DNA of 64,000 bases. It comes from Paracentrotus lividus (taxonomy: Eukaryota > Echinodermata > Echinoidea > Camarodonta > Echinidae). The notes under the pieces are model-generated. The model was not told the origin of the DNA and searched no databases. It saw only the letters and a list, made by a program, of their open reading frames with translations. Location: NCBI GenBank assembly GCA_940671915.1, contig CALNVZ010000641.1:10147966-10211965 (forward strand), given 5' to 3'. This document shows, in pieces, positions 46,377 through 58,700 of the stretch (position 1 is its first letter; every line of letters starts with the position of its first letter). Made by a program: the position numbers and the translations under genes.

Positions 46377-46542
46377 TAGACAGTTAATGCATTATTAATG
46401 GCCAATTTATTGTTTATCTGGAATTTTTGACGGCAGCCATATTCCTCAGGAGTTAATTTACAGTGTCAATTAACTCCTTTTCAAACCATCAGAAGACAAA
46501 GATTAACAATAAATTGGCCATAAATACTGCATTAACTGTCTA
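46377..46542. mobile_element. foldback MITE (tagacagttaatgca ends)
   Basis: tagacagttaatgca is inverted against tgcattaactgtcta, with ggccaatttattgtt against aacaataaattggcc. It lies about 120 bp beyond the FBXL4 stop, so it may be in its 3' UTR. Confidence 0.85.
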
Positions 46543-46662
46543 CTTTATCTTATTCATTAAATAATAGATATATTTTTTTAGATTCAAAAGCAGGAACAGA
46601 AGGTAAAGAGATTTTGAACCATACATTTTTTAAAACCATACATAAAGATGAATAGGTGGGGC

Positions 46663-46792
46663 TTACATTGTAAAACTCTTCTTGATGCTAACGTGTTGAT
46701 ACTGATCTCTGAGTTGAGATACGACATCTAAGGTAAGTTGTGAGCAGAAAGACACATCCAAGAACACTAGATTAGGACACTTCCCTAATATC
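46663..46792 (-). CDS. FBXL4: FBXL4 terminal exon
   Basis: 130 nt encoding [19 protein letters not shown] and ending VSIKKSFTM then TAA (46665-46663). It matches [20 protein letters not shown] and KKSFTQ of human FBXL4. Confidence 0.95.
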
Positions 46793-49700
46793 CTGGAGAA
46801 AGGAAAATTAAATAAATGAAGACATAGTTTAATTCTTTATATTAGGTCAACTCCTATTACAGTGAGATACTCAGGACCAAGCTGTTTACTTTGCTATAAC
46901 AAAATATGAAATTGTCATACTGAAAACATGGGCACATACACGTAGACACATGTTTGAAATTGGGACTGGGAAAATCTGTTCATAATAACAAAACTTGAAT
47001 CTGTAGTCTTATTTAACAGGAATGGACTTGGAACAAAACATGAATACTATAAACAAAATAATAATTATTTTATGCCTCAGAAGAACAATAATATGTATAT
47101 TATAGCATATATTTACAATGTCAGCTCTACTTAAGCATTTTATGATATATATTTCAATAAATTCAAATCTACACAGGTATAGATCCAAGATTTCCTTGGA
47201 AGGGGGAGGGTGGAAAAATCACCAACATTCAGATTTTAGTACACCGTGGATAATTTTGAACCAAAATACCTGTCAATTAAATTGCTCCTGGAATGACGTG
47301 GGAGAGGGGGGGGGGGGTCTTGAAGGTGGTGGGACTAATTTGAAAATTTGGGAGTAATCATCTTGTATCTTGTATTTTGTCTTGTAGCAGGGAGAGCCAG
47401 GGGTGGAATCGTGCCCATCATGCCCGCTGCTCCTGGACCCAGACCTAGGAAAGAGTTACAATCAATTGCAAATCAATAGTAGCCAATCAGGGTCCTTGTT
47501 TTATAGATCTATTGCATAAATGCCTCACAGAGAACCAATCAGAGTACGAGTTTCAAATTTGCAATTGATTGTAGTTCTTTATGTAACAGGGCACTGGACT
47601 AACAAAGTACATGTACATACTTTGTAACCCCTTGCTGGCTGACACGTTGAGCTCCTAATAAATCCAATTGCTCGAGGTCTGGAAGGTTCATTGCTATAGA
47701 ATACAAGTCTCCATCGGCTATGCTCCTGTACACACAAAAATCACAATTGTTCATACAAGTTTGGGAGACTGAACTGACCCCCGCTGTGTGCGGGCTCTCA
47801 TTGGCCATGTGTTACAAAAGCTAGTCTTTTCAATCTTAACTATCAATAGTACATATTCTATTTCAGTATAAATTAGCCTACAATTTTTTATCTAATTTAT
47901 ATAGGGAAACAAAAATCTTTCGATGAGAAATTTATTATTAAAAGTATCAGACATTTATTAAGATAAACCTAAAAGGGCTCTATGTTCCAGTAAAGATGAC
48001 ATGTCTAGAAACAGTCCCAAAGTGTAAGCTAAAAACACATCTATTCAATTTTTTAATAGATATCAGCACAGAGTGAAACTAACCAAAAATAAATATGAAA
48101 AAATTAGCAGAGAAAATGGGATTCCATCGAGATTCGAACCAAGACATCCTGATTACTAGACAGGTGCTATTCCGACTGAGCTATGGCAAGCTCTTATGTC
48201 AAAGTCAGTCCTATAAGGGCTTGCCATAGCTCAGTTGGTAAGGCACCTGTCTGGTAATCAGGTTGCCTTAGATTCAAATCCTAAAGGAACTCCATTTTCT
48301 TTGCTCATTTTTTTCAATCTTTAATAGATAATCTTAAATAGAAAGAATTGTTTGTACATGTCTGGTATATTTGCTGATACATTGAGACTTACCGTATAGA
48401 TGTTAAATACAGCTTCTTGAGTTTGGTACAGTTGCATACAAGCTTCCTAAGCCAAGTGGTATTAACACTAAGATCAGAGCTAGGGTGAAAAAGAACAAGA
48501 AATTAATAAAACAATGAAACATACAAAATTGACAGCATTTGGTAACATCATGCAGCAGCCTTTTAAAAAAGGACGAACTTTAGAGGCATTTTGAGAAATG
48601 AGCAGAAAGACAAAAAATAAAAATAATTTACAATTTTTAAAAAGCGACACAAGACTATTATATACAATGTATTGGCATGCAGATTTTCACATTTCAGCTT
48701 GCAGCTACAGTGCAGAGTGGAAAAGAACAAGCATGACAAATCAGAGGAAATGTGGTTTTGAAACAGATTCTGCTCATGAATATACAACTTAACCCTTTAG
48801 CACCTAAACCACCCAAGACCGCCCCTCAGCTTACTCACTACACCACCCAAAACCGCCCGTTTTATGCATGCTTTAATCATGATTTAAAAAAAAGTATGTG
48901 ATCAAACATGACCATATTTCAGGGTGATGCCAAATTGGGGAGGGTGGGGCACGAGGGGGGGGGGGGGAAGGGGGAGGCGGGCAAAGGGGCATCACTTACC
49001 ACCATCCTAAATCAAGCTCGAGCAGATCAGTGCAGCCCGTTGCAAGGTGCCCCAATCCAACGAAAGACAGAGTTTTAGCTCTCCACATGTCTAGGCTTTC
49101 CAGATGTCTGTAAAATAAGAAAGTGAAAATAAATATCAACCATTAATATACAAATTTAGATTTTCATTGCAAAAGGGATTACATCAACTTTTGTAACTTA
49201 AGAGAAAAAGATACTTATTTACCAGATTAGTTACAGGCATTTATGTAAAAAGTGAAATTAAAAGAAAGACACATCTTCTTATAAATCCAATCAAAATGTT
49301 GGATAATACCTTTATTTTTAAAACCCATACAAACCAGGAGCCATAACTACATGTAGCACCGCCTCAAGTCCTCAACTACTCAAATCTGCCTCGGTTCCTA
49401 ACCCATAAAGCAACATTTTTTTTGCAGTGTAGTCCTATAAGGCATTTGAATGATAATACACTAATTCACTATTCAATAAATTCATACCACAGTAATTATT
49501 TTACCAATTATATTTTCCATAAAAACAATCTACTTTTTCTAAACACAAGAAATAATAGGCTAATTTATACAAAAACCACTGTAAAAATATCAGCTTGTAC
49601 ATGAATATATGTAGGCCTACTATTAATACATGTATACAATATGTCATGTAGATTTCTACAGAATGAAATTATTTGCGAGTTATATACTTCTATTCTACAT

Positions 49701-52700
49701 ACAGTCAACCTTTCCTTAGTTGAATAATTGCCTATTAAAGTCAACTCATCTTCCTTTTACATTCTAATGTTTTTAACCCTTCATATGCCTTTTTTTAAGT
49801 CATTGCATAATCTTTCTCCTTCATATATTACTGATCTTGTTCATGTTTACGCCTTCAAATTACAACCAAAGATCCAACACTTGTACAGTTTTTAATATTC
49901 CAAGATGTCGAACCAATGCTGGTAAGTGGGCATTCTTAGCCACTCTTCCAAAATCATGGAATAATCTCCCAAATTTTGTAAAGTAAGCAGATTCCCTAAT
50001 GACCTTCAAAAAGCACCTCAAAACACACTTGTTCAACTAATGCCCGCTTGCATTCTGATGTTACCATTCTCAAATTCTTATGTAGTTATATTGTATTGTT
50101 AAATATTTTGTACTATGTTAATTGTTAATTGTTTATGCTAATTAAGCGCTTTGTATCTACACATGTACCCGTAGAATTTTACCAATATATATATATACCG
50201 ATGTGTTGGCTCAGTGGATAGAGCGCCCGCCTCATAATCCGGAGGTCATGGGTTCGAGCCCCGGCCGCGTCATACCAAAAGACGTTAAAAAATGGTAGTT
50301 GCTGCTTCCCTGTTTGGCGTTCAACAAGAGGGGGATGGAGCAATGTCCTTCTGGCGCTGCCCAGTGGCTGCTGGGCCCACGAGAAAAGGGGCAAAATAAA
50401 TATCCGTTTCGGACAATAAAATTTGGAGCATTTCATTTTGGAGAAAAGGCGCTATATAATTATTCATTATTATTATTATTATTTAATATTTTTGAAGTAA
50501 AAGTGATATCTTCAGTCCTAACAGATACAACTAAGGAAAGGTTGTTCGTACTAGTAGATCTTCAAATACTTGTAAGAGCAGAAATGAACAACAACTTACG
50601 GACATGAGAGTGCTATTTGTTGGACAACATTGTCCATGGCTATGAATCTGATCCCTCCAAGATTTAGATGCCTCAATTCTGTAGTTTGACTGGGAAAAAA
50701 AAAAGAACAATAAATACATACCGGTAATAATAATGATAAGTGTGAAAACCTATTAGCGCACACACCGTCCAAGGATGCTCATGGCACCAGCTGAGCAACA
50801 TTTCTCTTTGATGGAGCTTTGCTACAAATTAATACCATATCCTTTAGGAAAAAACAATCAGATTTTCACCATTTGCATCACCCATTGGCATTCTCAGCTC
50901 CACCCCGTGAGGCTTGATGCACTCTGTTCACTGTATTCTTGTAAATCAAATATTGCATTGAAATTCAATTTCCATTTTCAATCTGGAAATATATTGCAAT
51001 GAAACAGTCTACAGACCTCCTGTTTTAAGTCATTCAAATTATTAAAAAAAAGTTATACGGTATGAGCTGTTGCAGCTGGTGTAGAATCAGAAACTTTTGT
51101 GAGTTGCTAATCACAGGCTTTTTCACTAAGAAACACACTGAATGAAATACCTAAAGACCTGTATCATCTCTGCTTCAGTTATTTTTGCCCTGTACAAGTT
51201 GAGCCTTTCAAGATTCTTTAGAGACTGAAGACACATATAGCTGTTAGGTGTGAGACTGCGACATGATGAAAGATTGAGCTCTGTAATTGAATAAAAGAAA
51301 TAAAATCCTTACGATTCAATTTGAAATTGAAAATATTTACAAATTTACATTGAAATTCAAAAGCTTGCCCCACTGATTGGAGGAGTTGGTAGTTCAAAGA
51401 GAGCAAATGAATAACTATTACCCCAACAGTTTTTTACCCTATTAAATTTGAATTTATTCAAACCTTTAAAAAAAATACAATACAAGCAAAATCATTTGCA
51501 TTGAAATTGAGAAACATAATGGCTAGGACCCTGAAGAAGCAGTGGATTGCTTTTAGCAGGGCCCTATTACAAATAAATAATTAAACAGGTAACTAATCAA
51601 AGGCTTTTAATATGAAAAGGCATCTGAAACAATAACAAATTATACAGGACAAATGAATGCCTGCCCACGGTGTGTGCGCTCTATAGGTTTTCACTATTAT
51701 TATTATTATTATTATTATTATAACTGCTTATAATTTTTACTAAAAAAGCAATCATTTATAGAAAAAACTTGTCATATTCTTTTCAGAAGTTGGCCTTCTC
51801 ATTCAAGCTTATATCTACAAAGTATACAAATGTACATGTACCATATTTCAATTCAGTAAATTCTTTATGTTATCAAAACAAAAAAAATGTGCTTCATGTC
51901 ATTTAGAATGCCTAGCGAGGGAGGAGGAGGATTTAATATTCTTGTATAAAAAGAGCATAAAATCACCTTTGAGTTTAGTGCAGATTGTTGATATGGCTTC
52001 CAGCGTTTCCTTGGTTACAAAACGACATGCCTTCAGCCTGAGAACCTTGAGTTCACCTCCACACATCAACAGAAAACTATATGAGGGGAGAGGAAATATT
52101 TTATTAATTGATATCGATACATGGTAGTAAAGAGAGAGAGAAAAAAATTAAATACATATCTGAAGAAATCCCCCCTGAAGCTTATTAACGTTCATAGTCT
52201 TTACCCTATCTTGGACCCTGGATTATTAATGAGTCAGAATTAAGAGGCTGGGATATTTGTTCCTAATTCATCTTGACTTCTCCACGGCCAGAGATGGGAC
52301 AGTGGTTAAGTCACATCCCAGATAGGAGTACAAGTAGATGTTGTAGGTCCAAATCCTACATGCAGTGCAGTGCATGTGTCAGTGCATGTGATAATGTGTC
52401 AAGAGGGAACGCTTATGACTATGTTGATATTCAGTCATCAGTATCTCAGAAATTAAGCTATCGATTAGCTTCAAAATCTCAGGTAATCCCTGTCTCACCT
52501 AAAGGTTTGCAATTATGATATTAACACAGCATTAGCTGGAATATTAAAATTTTTTTCAGATCCTGAATGAAGTTAAACGATCCTTTTACCCACTTACCTA
52601 TTGAAATCTTTTGTTCCTATTTTGCCCCAGTCTCCACACCATGATATATCTAACATCTGTAGCTGTCTGCATCTCTCTGTTAACCCGTATAAAGCATCGC

Positions 52701-55700
52701 TTGATATCTATCAAACAAAAGATAATCATAATAATATTGAAGGACCATAATCTGAAAAAGGTATGTACTGATTGTGTTGTTTTGTATACATATGTTTAAA
52801 TAAATACATCATGTAATGATTTTGAGTGTGTGTGTGTGTGTGTTTCCAAAGAGCTTTGAAAATTATAACATCAAAAGGGATCCATGTACTGTGCTTTTTT
52901 GGAATACAAGAGCCCATTACCAAACATGAATACATGTATGTATGTATGTACATACGATTCAACTCAACAAAATTAAATGCAACTCAACTCAATTCAATGC
53001 GATTTAAACCAACTCAATTTAATCAACTGAACTTGGCTCATTTCAATCCAATCCATCCAATTTGACTGAACTCAATGCAAGTCTTAAGCTTTGGACTTTC
53101 ATCTCAGGTACATTGTCAAATAGGTTGTAAGTTGAGTTCTAAAATGAGCGGCTGAACATAGCAATGTTTGCAGCAATACACAGGACATCAAGACTCAAGT
53201 ACAATGTATCAACTCAATTTTATTCAACTCAACTCAAATCAATCAATTCAAGTTAAATCACTTTGTTTCATCTCAACTCAATCCAATTGACTCAACCTAT
53301 CTCAAATCGATTCCACACATTTCAACTCTTTCGACTCAACTAAATTCAACCCCATATGGGAATTCATCTTACCGCTGTCCAGTATTTTGTAAGTTAAGTC
53401 AAATCAGTGCCTCCCAAACAATGTACATGTACATGTATATGCTGTTGCACCAATACACAGGTCATCAAGGCTCATACTGTATCAACTCAACTCAATCCGA
53501 TTGACTTGACTCAACTCAAATCAATTCCATCCATTTCAACTCAACTAAATTCAATTCAATTCAATCCAATTTACCATGGAACTTCATCTTACCAATGTCC
53601 AGTAAGGTTGTAAGTTGAGTTCTACGTAGAGCAGTTGGTCGTAGCAGTGCTTCCTAAACAATGTACACGTCGTTGCAGCAATACAAAGGTCATCAAGACT
53701 GAGGTAACTGAATATTAGTTGGATCAGTTCACCCTAAAAAGACAAATTAATATTTAAAAGGCTTGATAAACAATATAAGAATGGCTGCTACGTGGCGGAT
53801 CCAGGAGGGGGCGCAGGAACGTCCCCCCCCCTCTATAATTTTAAAATCTCTCATTGACTGTGCATGTTAAAATCAGACATTTCGACAGCACCCCTCTTAT
53901 TGGATTGGTGCCCCCCCCCCATTTTCAAATTCTGTATCCCCCACTGCTGTCTGTATACATATAGCACTCAAGGTGATTAAGATGCTCTAATATTACATAA
54001 TTTAGCTCAAGCAACAAAGTTGGCGCACAGTGCATTTACAGGAATTTCTGGACCCCCCCCCCCCCTTGACCTTTCCTACTAAATTTGTTTTTAAATTCCT
54101 TTTAGTTCCATTATTTTTCTTCTAGTTCACCTGTTGGGGAGGAGCTGCCTTGGCTATAACACACATTTCCCATAGACCAAAGCCTGTCCTTGTCCTTATC
54201 GGGTTTATAAGACATAACTTTTACAGGCAGAATGTCAAAGCAGCCATTATCCATGGCAGGTAGATCTTGGGCAAGGCACGACACCTTTGACCTGTCCTCC
54301 TTTAAGGATAGGTCTTGGAGCCTCTGCAGGTAGACTTCGTCGAGGTCAGTGCCGTCATCGGTAATGGAGGTCATCCCTATTAGTTCTACACTGTCCAGCT
54401 CGGTGTAGTAGTCTCTGGCTCGATGGTCAAACACAAGTCTAATCAGACTGTATAATGAAGAAAATAGTGAGAAAAAAATTGTATAAATACAGTTCATACC
54501 CATAATAACAAGGTGCTAGAGGCCAAGGGAATTACCAATTTATTGATACATGTATATTAAAGCAAGAGCGAACTGAGCAACACTCTCATTGACTGTGTGT
54601 TATAATTAGCTAGTCTTAAAGTAAACCTTTCGCGATAACTATTAACAAAACGGTGTACAGATTAACCTACAATTTACTTTGTATTGGGAAACTAAAATGT
54701 TTTTAGGGGAAAAGTATGTATATTGATACTTAGTAACATAATTACCATGATGTGAATTTATTGAGTAGTGAAAAAGTTTGTTTTCATTCAAATGGGCCTG
54801 AATTATAAGACTACACTATACAGGATGTTGCATTGTGGGTTAGGAATCAGGGTAGAATTGAGTAGTTGAGGACTTGAGGTGGTGCTATGCAAGGTTGCTA
54901 ATTCGTGCTGGTTTTAATACTGGATACAGAGACACGTGCCTGAGATCAGGACTGGGAAATCTGCCTTGTTATAACCAAATCTTGTATCTGTATACGGCTA
55001 AATCTCAGTTGTCATGGGTACAGCAGCCAAGATTTTACCATTTTTGGCCAAGTACAGATTAACTTCCGGTTATGGTTTGTATCAATCTTGTGTGTCGTTT
55101 TGGTGCAATTTGAACAAAAAGTGACAGAGTCTTTAGCTAACATTCATACATACATACAGCTTGGGCAATACTTCCTACTAAACTCCGATATGGTTTGGTC
55201 TAACAATTACTTCCCAAGCGGTACATACAGACAAAATTCTGTTAATTATAGTACTACGCCCTGGACCAAGTCAACACATTATAACAAATATTTATTGAGC
55301 ATTGCAAATGTTTGAAATTAGGACCGAGAGAATCGCCTCATTATAATAAAATCTTCCCCATCAGGACCAACATTACAAACCTAAACACTTAGATTGCAGT
55401 TTTAGTAACAATACATGTAGCTTCAGGTAATTACCTACATGTAATATCGAGTTTTAACTGAGACCCTTTTGTAAATGGTACAGAATAGTTTAGTGTCCGG
55501 ATCCAGGATTTAATTATAGAGGGCACGTATGCGCTCGCCTCTCGTTATACACGCACTTTGCAACATAAGATGGGCGCTGACATTTTGCGCACTAAATTTC
55601 ACATTTCCGAACGTGAAAACGTTCTTTCTCTCTTCTCATCTCATGCATATTCATTCACTCCTGAGCAACTGTCGAATCAAATATCGATGTTTCCGATTGT

Positions 55701-58700
55701 ACCTCTAGATTCAGTTAGCCAAGCTCGTTCCAAAAATATATTATTTGTCCTGATTTTTTAAAATAAAAGTATTCGCAAATCGCTTTAAAAATGACCTTGT
55801 TTCACATATTTTCAGACCGGAAATTAAGCTTTTAGTTTTGTTGCCATGGTAAAATTATTTGAATTTTTATGGTACCCCCAACCACTTATATTGTCTTATT
55901 ATCATTTGATCTTCAAATTGTTCATTTGGTTCTGCAAGTCTTATTGGGCAGAATTTTTTCTATTTTCACTCAAAGTTCATGGAGTTTGACACGATTTTAG
56001 TCATGTTAGTATTTTGCTGACATCGATCCGAAAATTTGGCTGAAATTATTCACCACGGAGCTCAGTCGCGTTATGTTTGATTATTTGTCATTCATTGGGT
56101 AATTATCGAATGTTAGATAATATTATTTTATAGATTTTAACTGGTTGCTATTGATTTTGAAGAGTTTGTAATCATAGTAAAAGCAGCAGTCTACAATTTT
56201 ATACGAGACTCGACCGTGCCGTTGACCGCGCCCATCGAACTACCGTCTCTGCCCCACCCTGTTGCGCGTGTAGTGTTTCATGCTGCTTTCCGCCTAGAAG
56301 TCATAAAAACACTGTCAACGTCATTTTCAAATCAATCCTAAAAATTCATTTAAATTCATGGTGACTTTACTGTTACATATTCCGTCTCCTAAATATATGG
56401 GGATTTAATTTTAAAAATATTTTTGATTTTTTTTTTTCCCATGAACTTTGATAAATAAGGAATTTTGTAATAAATTTTACTTTTCCCAACGTCACGTTTT
56501 TGCTCCATACATAATACACGGACAAGCAATCGACAAGGTCACCGTCATACAACTTTACTCCAAAATTTCTTATTTATCAAACATCGCTGAATATCAGATC
56601 AGAAACATCATATAAATAAAACAAATGTATATTAAGGAGACAGAATTAGTAACAGTAAAGTCACCATGAATTTCAATGAATTTTTAGGATTGATTTGAAA
56701 ATGACGTTGACGGTGTTTTTATGACTTCTAGGTTGAAACCAGCATGAAACACTACACTCGCAACAGGGTGGGGCAGAGACGGTAGCCTGATGGGCGCGGT
56801 ACACGGCACAGTCGAGTCTCGTATAAAATTGTAGACTGCTGCTTTTACTATGATTACAAACTCTTCAAAATCAATCGCAACCAGTTAAAATCTATAAAAT
56901 AATATTATCTAACAGTCGATAATAATCCAATGAATGAAAAATAATCAAACATAACGTGACTGAGCTCCGTGGTAAACAATTTCAGCCAAATTTTCGGATC
57001 GATGTCAGCAAAATACTAACATATGACTAAAATCGTGTCAAAGTCCATGAACTTTGAGTGAAAATAGAAAAAATTCTGCCCAATAAGACTTGCAGAACCA
57101 AATGAACAATTTGAAGATCAAATGATGATAAGACAATATAAGTGGTTGGGGGTACCATAAAAATTCAAATATTTTTACCATGGCAACAAAACTAAAAGCT
57201 TAATTTCCGGTCTGAAAATATGTGAAACAAGGTCATTTTTAAAGCGATTTGCGAATACTTTTATTTAAAAAAATCAGGACAAATAATATATTTTTGGAAC
57301 GAGCTTGGCTAACTGAATCTAGAGGTACAATCGGAAACATCGATATTTGATTCGACAGTTGCTCAGGAGTGAATGAATATGCATGAGATGAGAAGAGAGA
57401 AAGAACGTTTTCACGTTCGGAAATGTGAAATTTAGTACGCAAAATGTCAGCGCCCAACTAATGCAACGCGCGAGCATACGTGAGGGGACGCCAGGCCCGT
57501 AAAGGGCTTAATATGCCAAAATTTTCCAATTCTAACATGTGTAGTCCATGAGTGGTTTTTAAATTATAGAGGGGGTGTGCATCCCCTGCGCCCCACCACC
57601 CGCACTCCCTGGATACGCCACTGGAATAGTTTTATACTATGATTTCAGATAATCCTGAATTTTTTTATAAAACTACACCTCAAGAAATTTAGTATGGCAC
57701 AGGTGGCATTGGAACACTTTTACTGATCCAAAATCGAAGAGTGAGTAAGAAATAAGAACCAATAATTCAGAAATCTTGTCATATTTCAAAATACACAATA
57801 TTTGCTACACGAAGTCAAGGTAAAAATATGTACATTTGAAAGACAAACAAAGGGTTCACATAAGATGCTTGATATAAACTTCTTGCTCACTTTATTTTTG
57901 CGTTGACATTTCTGATGGGCGGTGAAAACATTTGGGGCATATGTTGATCTAAGGCTTCACCAGTCCATAACACATGCCACCTGAAATGGGAGAGAAATAC
58001 AGAGACAGAGAATTAAAAGACAAACATGATTGGTGAAAATCAACTTTTTGGGAGTAAGTCTCCAGATAATGAATTAAGTGATGTTCTGTCTAAATCCCAG
58101 GTCTCTCACCCCAAAAAATGAAGTTACAACAAAGTGTCAAAAGAAAGGCAGTCAATGTTTTTTTTTCCCTTCTCTCCAAAACATTTGACAAACTGTTGAA
58201 TCGCCAAAGTTTTACTAGTAACGCACTACTTACAAATCCCTTGCATCTAGCAGACTACGCTCCATGCTTGCAGTGCCTGATATCAGTAGATGGCGCTAAT
58301 GAAATTCGAACATTTTGCAACAGTCTTAAAATCTTTTTCAAATAAATTCTGATTGATTTTTGTTTATATGTATTTGATGTTTCATTAATGTATCAAATCT
58401 AACCTATATACTTACAATAAAAAGGAATATTATCATTACTATGAAAATGAACCATGGATTTACAAATCAAGTTTTCAGCTCATATTCCACATTCTGAACA
58501 CAATCGGCCAAATTTATTACTAAATATGACTTTCTACGCAACTTAATAATAACACTAAAACAATATTATTGACAAGGTGTCATTCTTCTCAATATTTGAT
58601 GATCACTTTATTTGGGATTTAAGATGCTATCAACCCACCAACAAAATGTTTTTCCAAGTATTTTGTTAACATTATGAACATACCTGGAATGATTATCAAG

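Larger units (their letters stand above)
49108..50599 (-). other. FBXL4 intron with LINE end, SINE and dispersed repeat
   Basis: Holds a reverse copy of the gcgagagcgaac repeat (49318-49512), a LINE 3' end (49860-50170) and a tRNA-derived SINE (50193-50485). Confidence 0.7.
52955..53580. repeat. caactcaa-rich tracts between exon relics
   Basis: Three blocks rich in caactcaa/caattcaa words (52960-53090, 53205-53360, 53480-53575) alternate with two decayed copies of the F-box exon. Together they form a compound tandem array. Confidence 0.75.

Noticed and set aside
48119..48320. Two functional tRNA-Thr genes
   Set aside because: Acceptor stems do not pair, the anticodon stem has a mismatch, and a shared SINE tail follows.
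50193..50270. Functional tRNA-Met gene
   Set aside because: The A and B boxes are intact but the anticodon stem has mismatches, and a SINE body and ATT tail follow directly.
55558..57457. Paired 67-72 codon open frames as genes
   Set aside because: They are the same sequence in the two arms of a foldback element, with no recognised domain. Retained only as part of the element.
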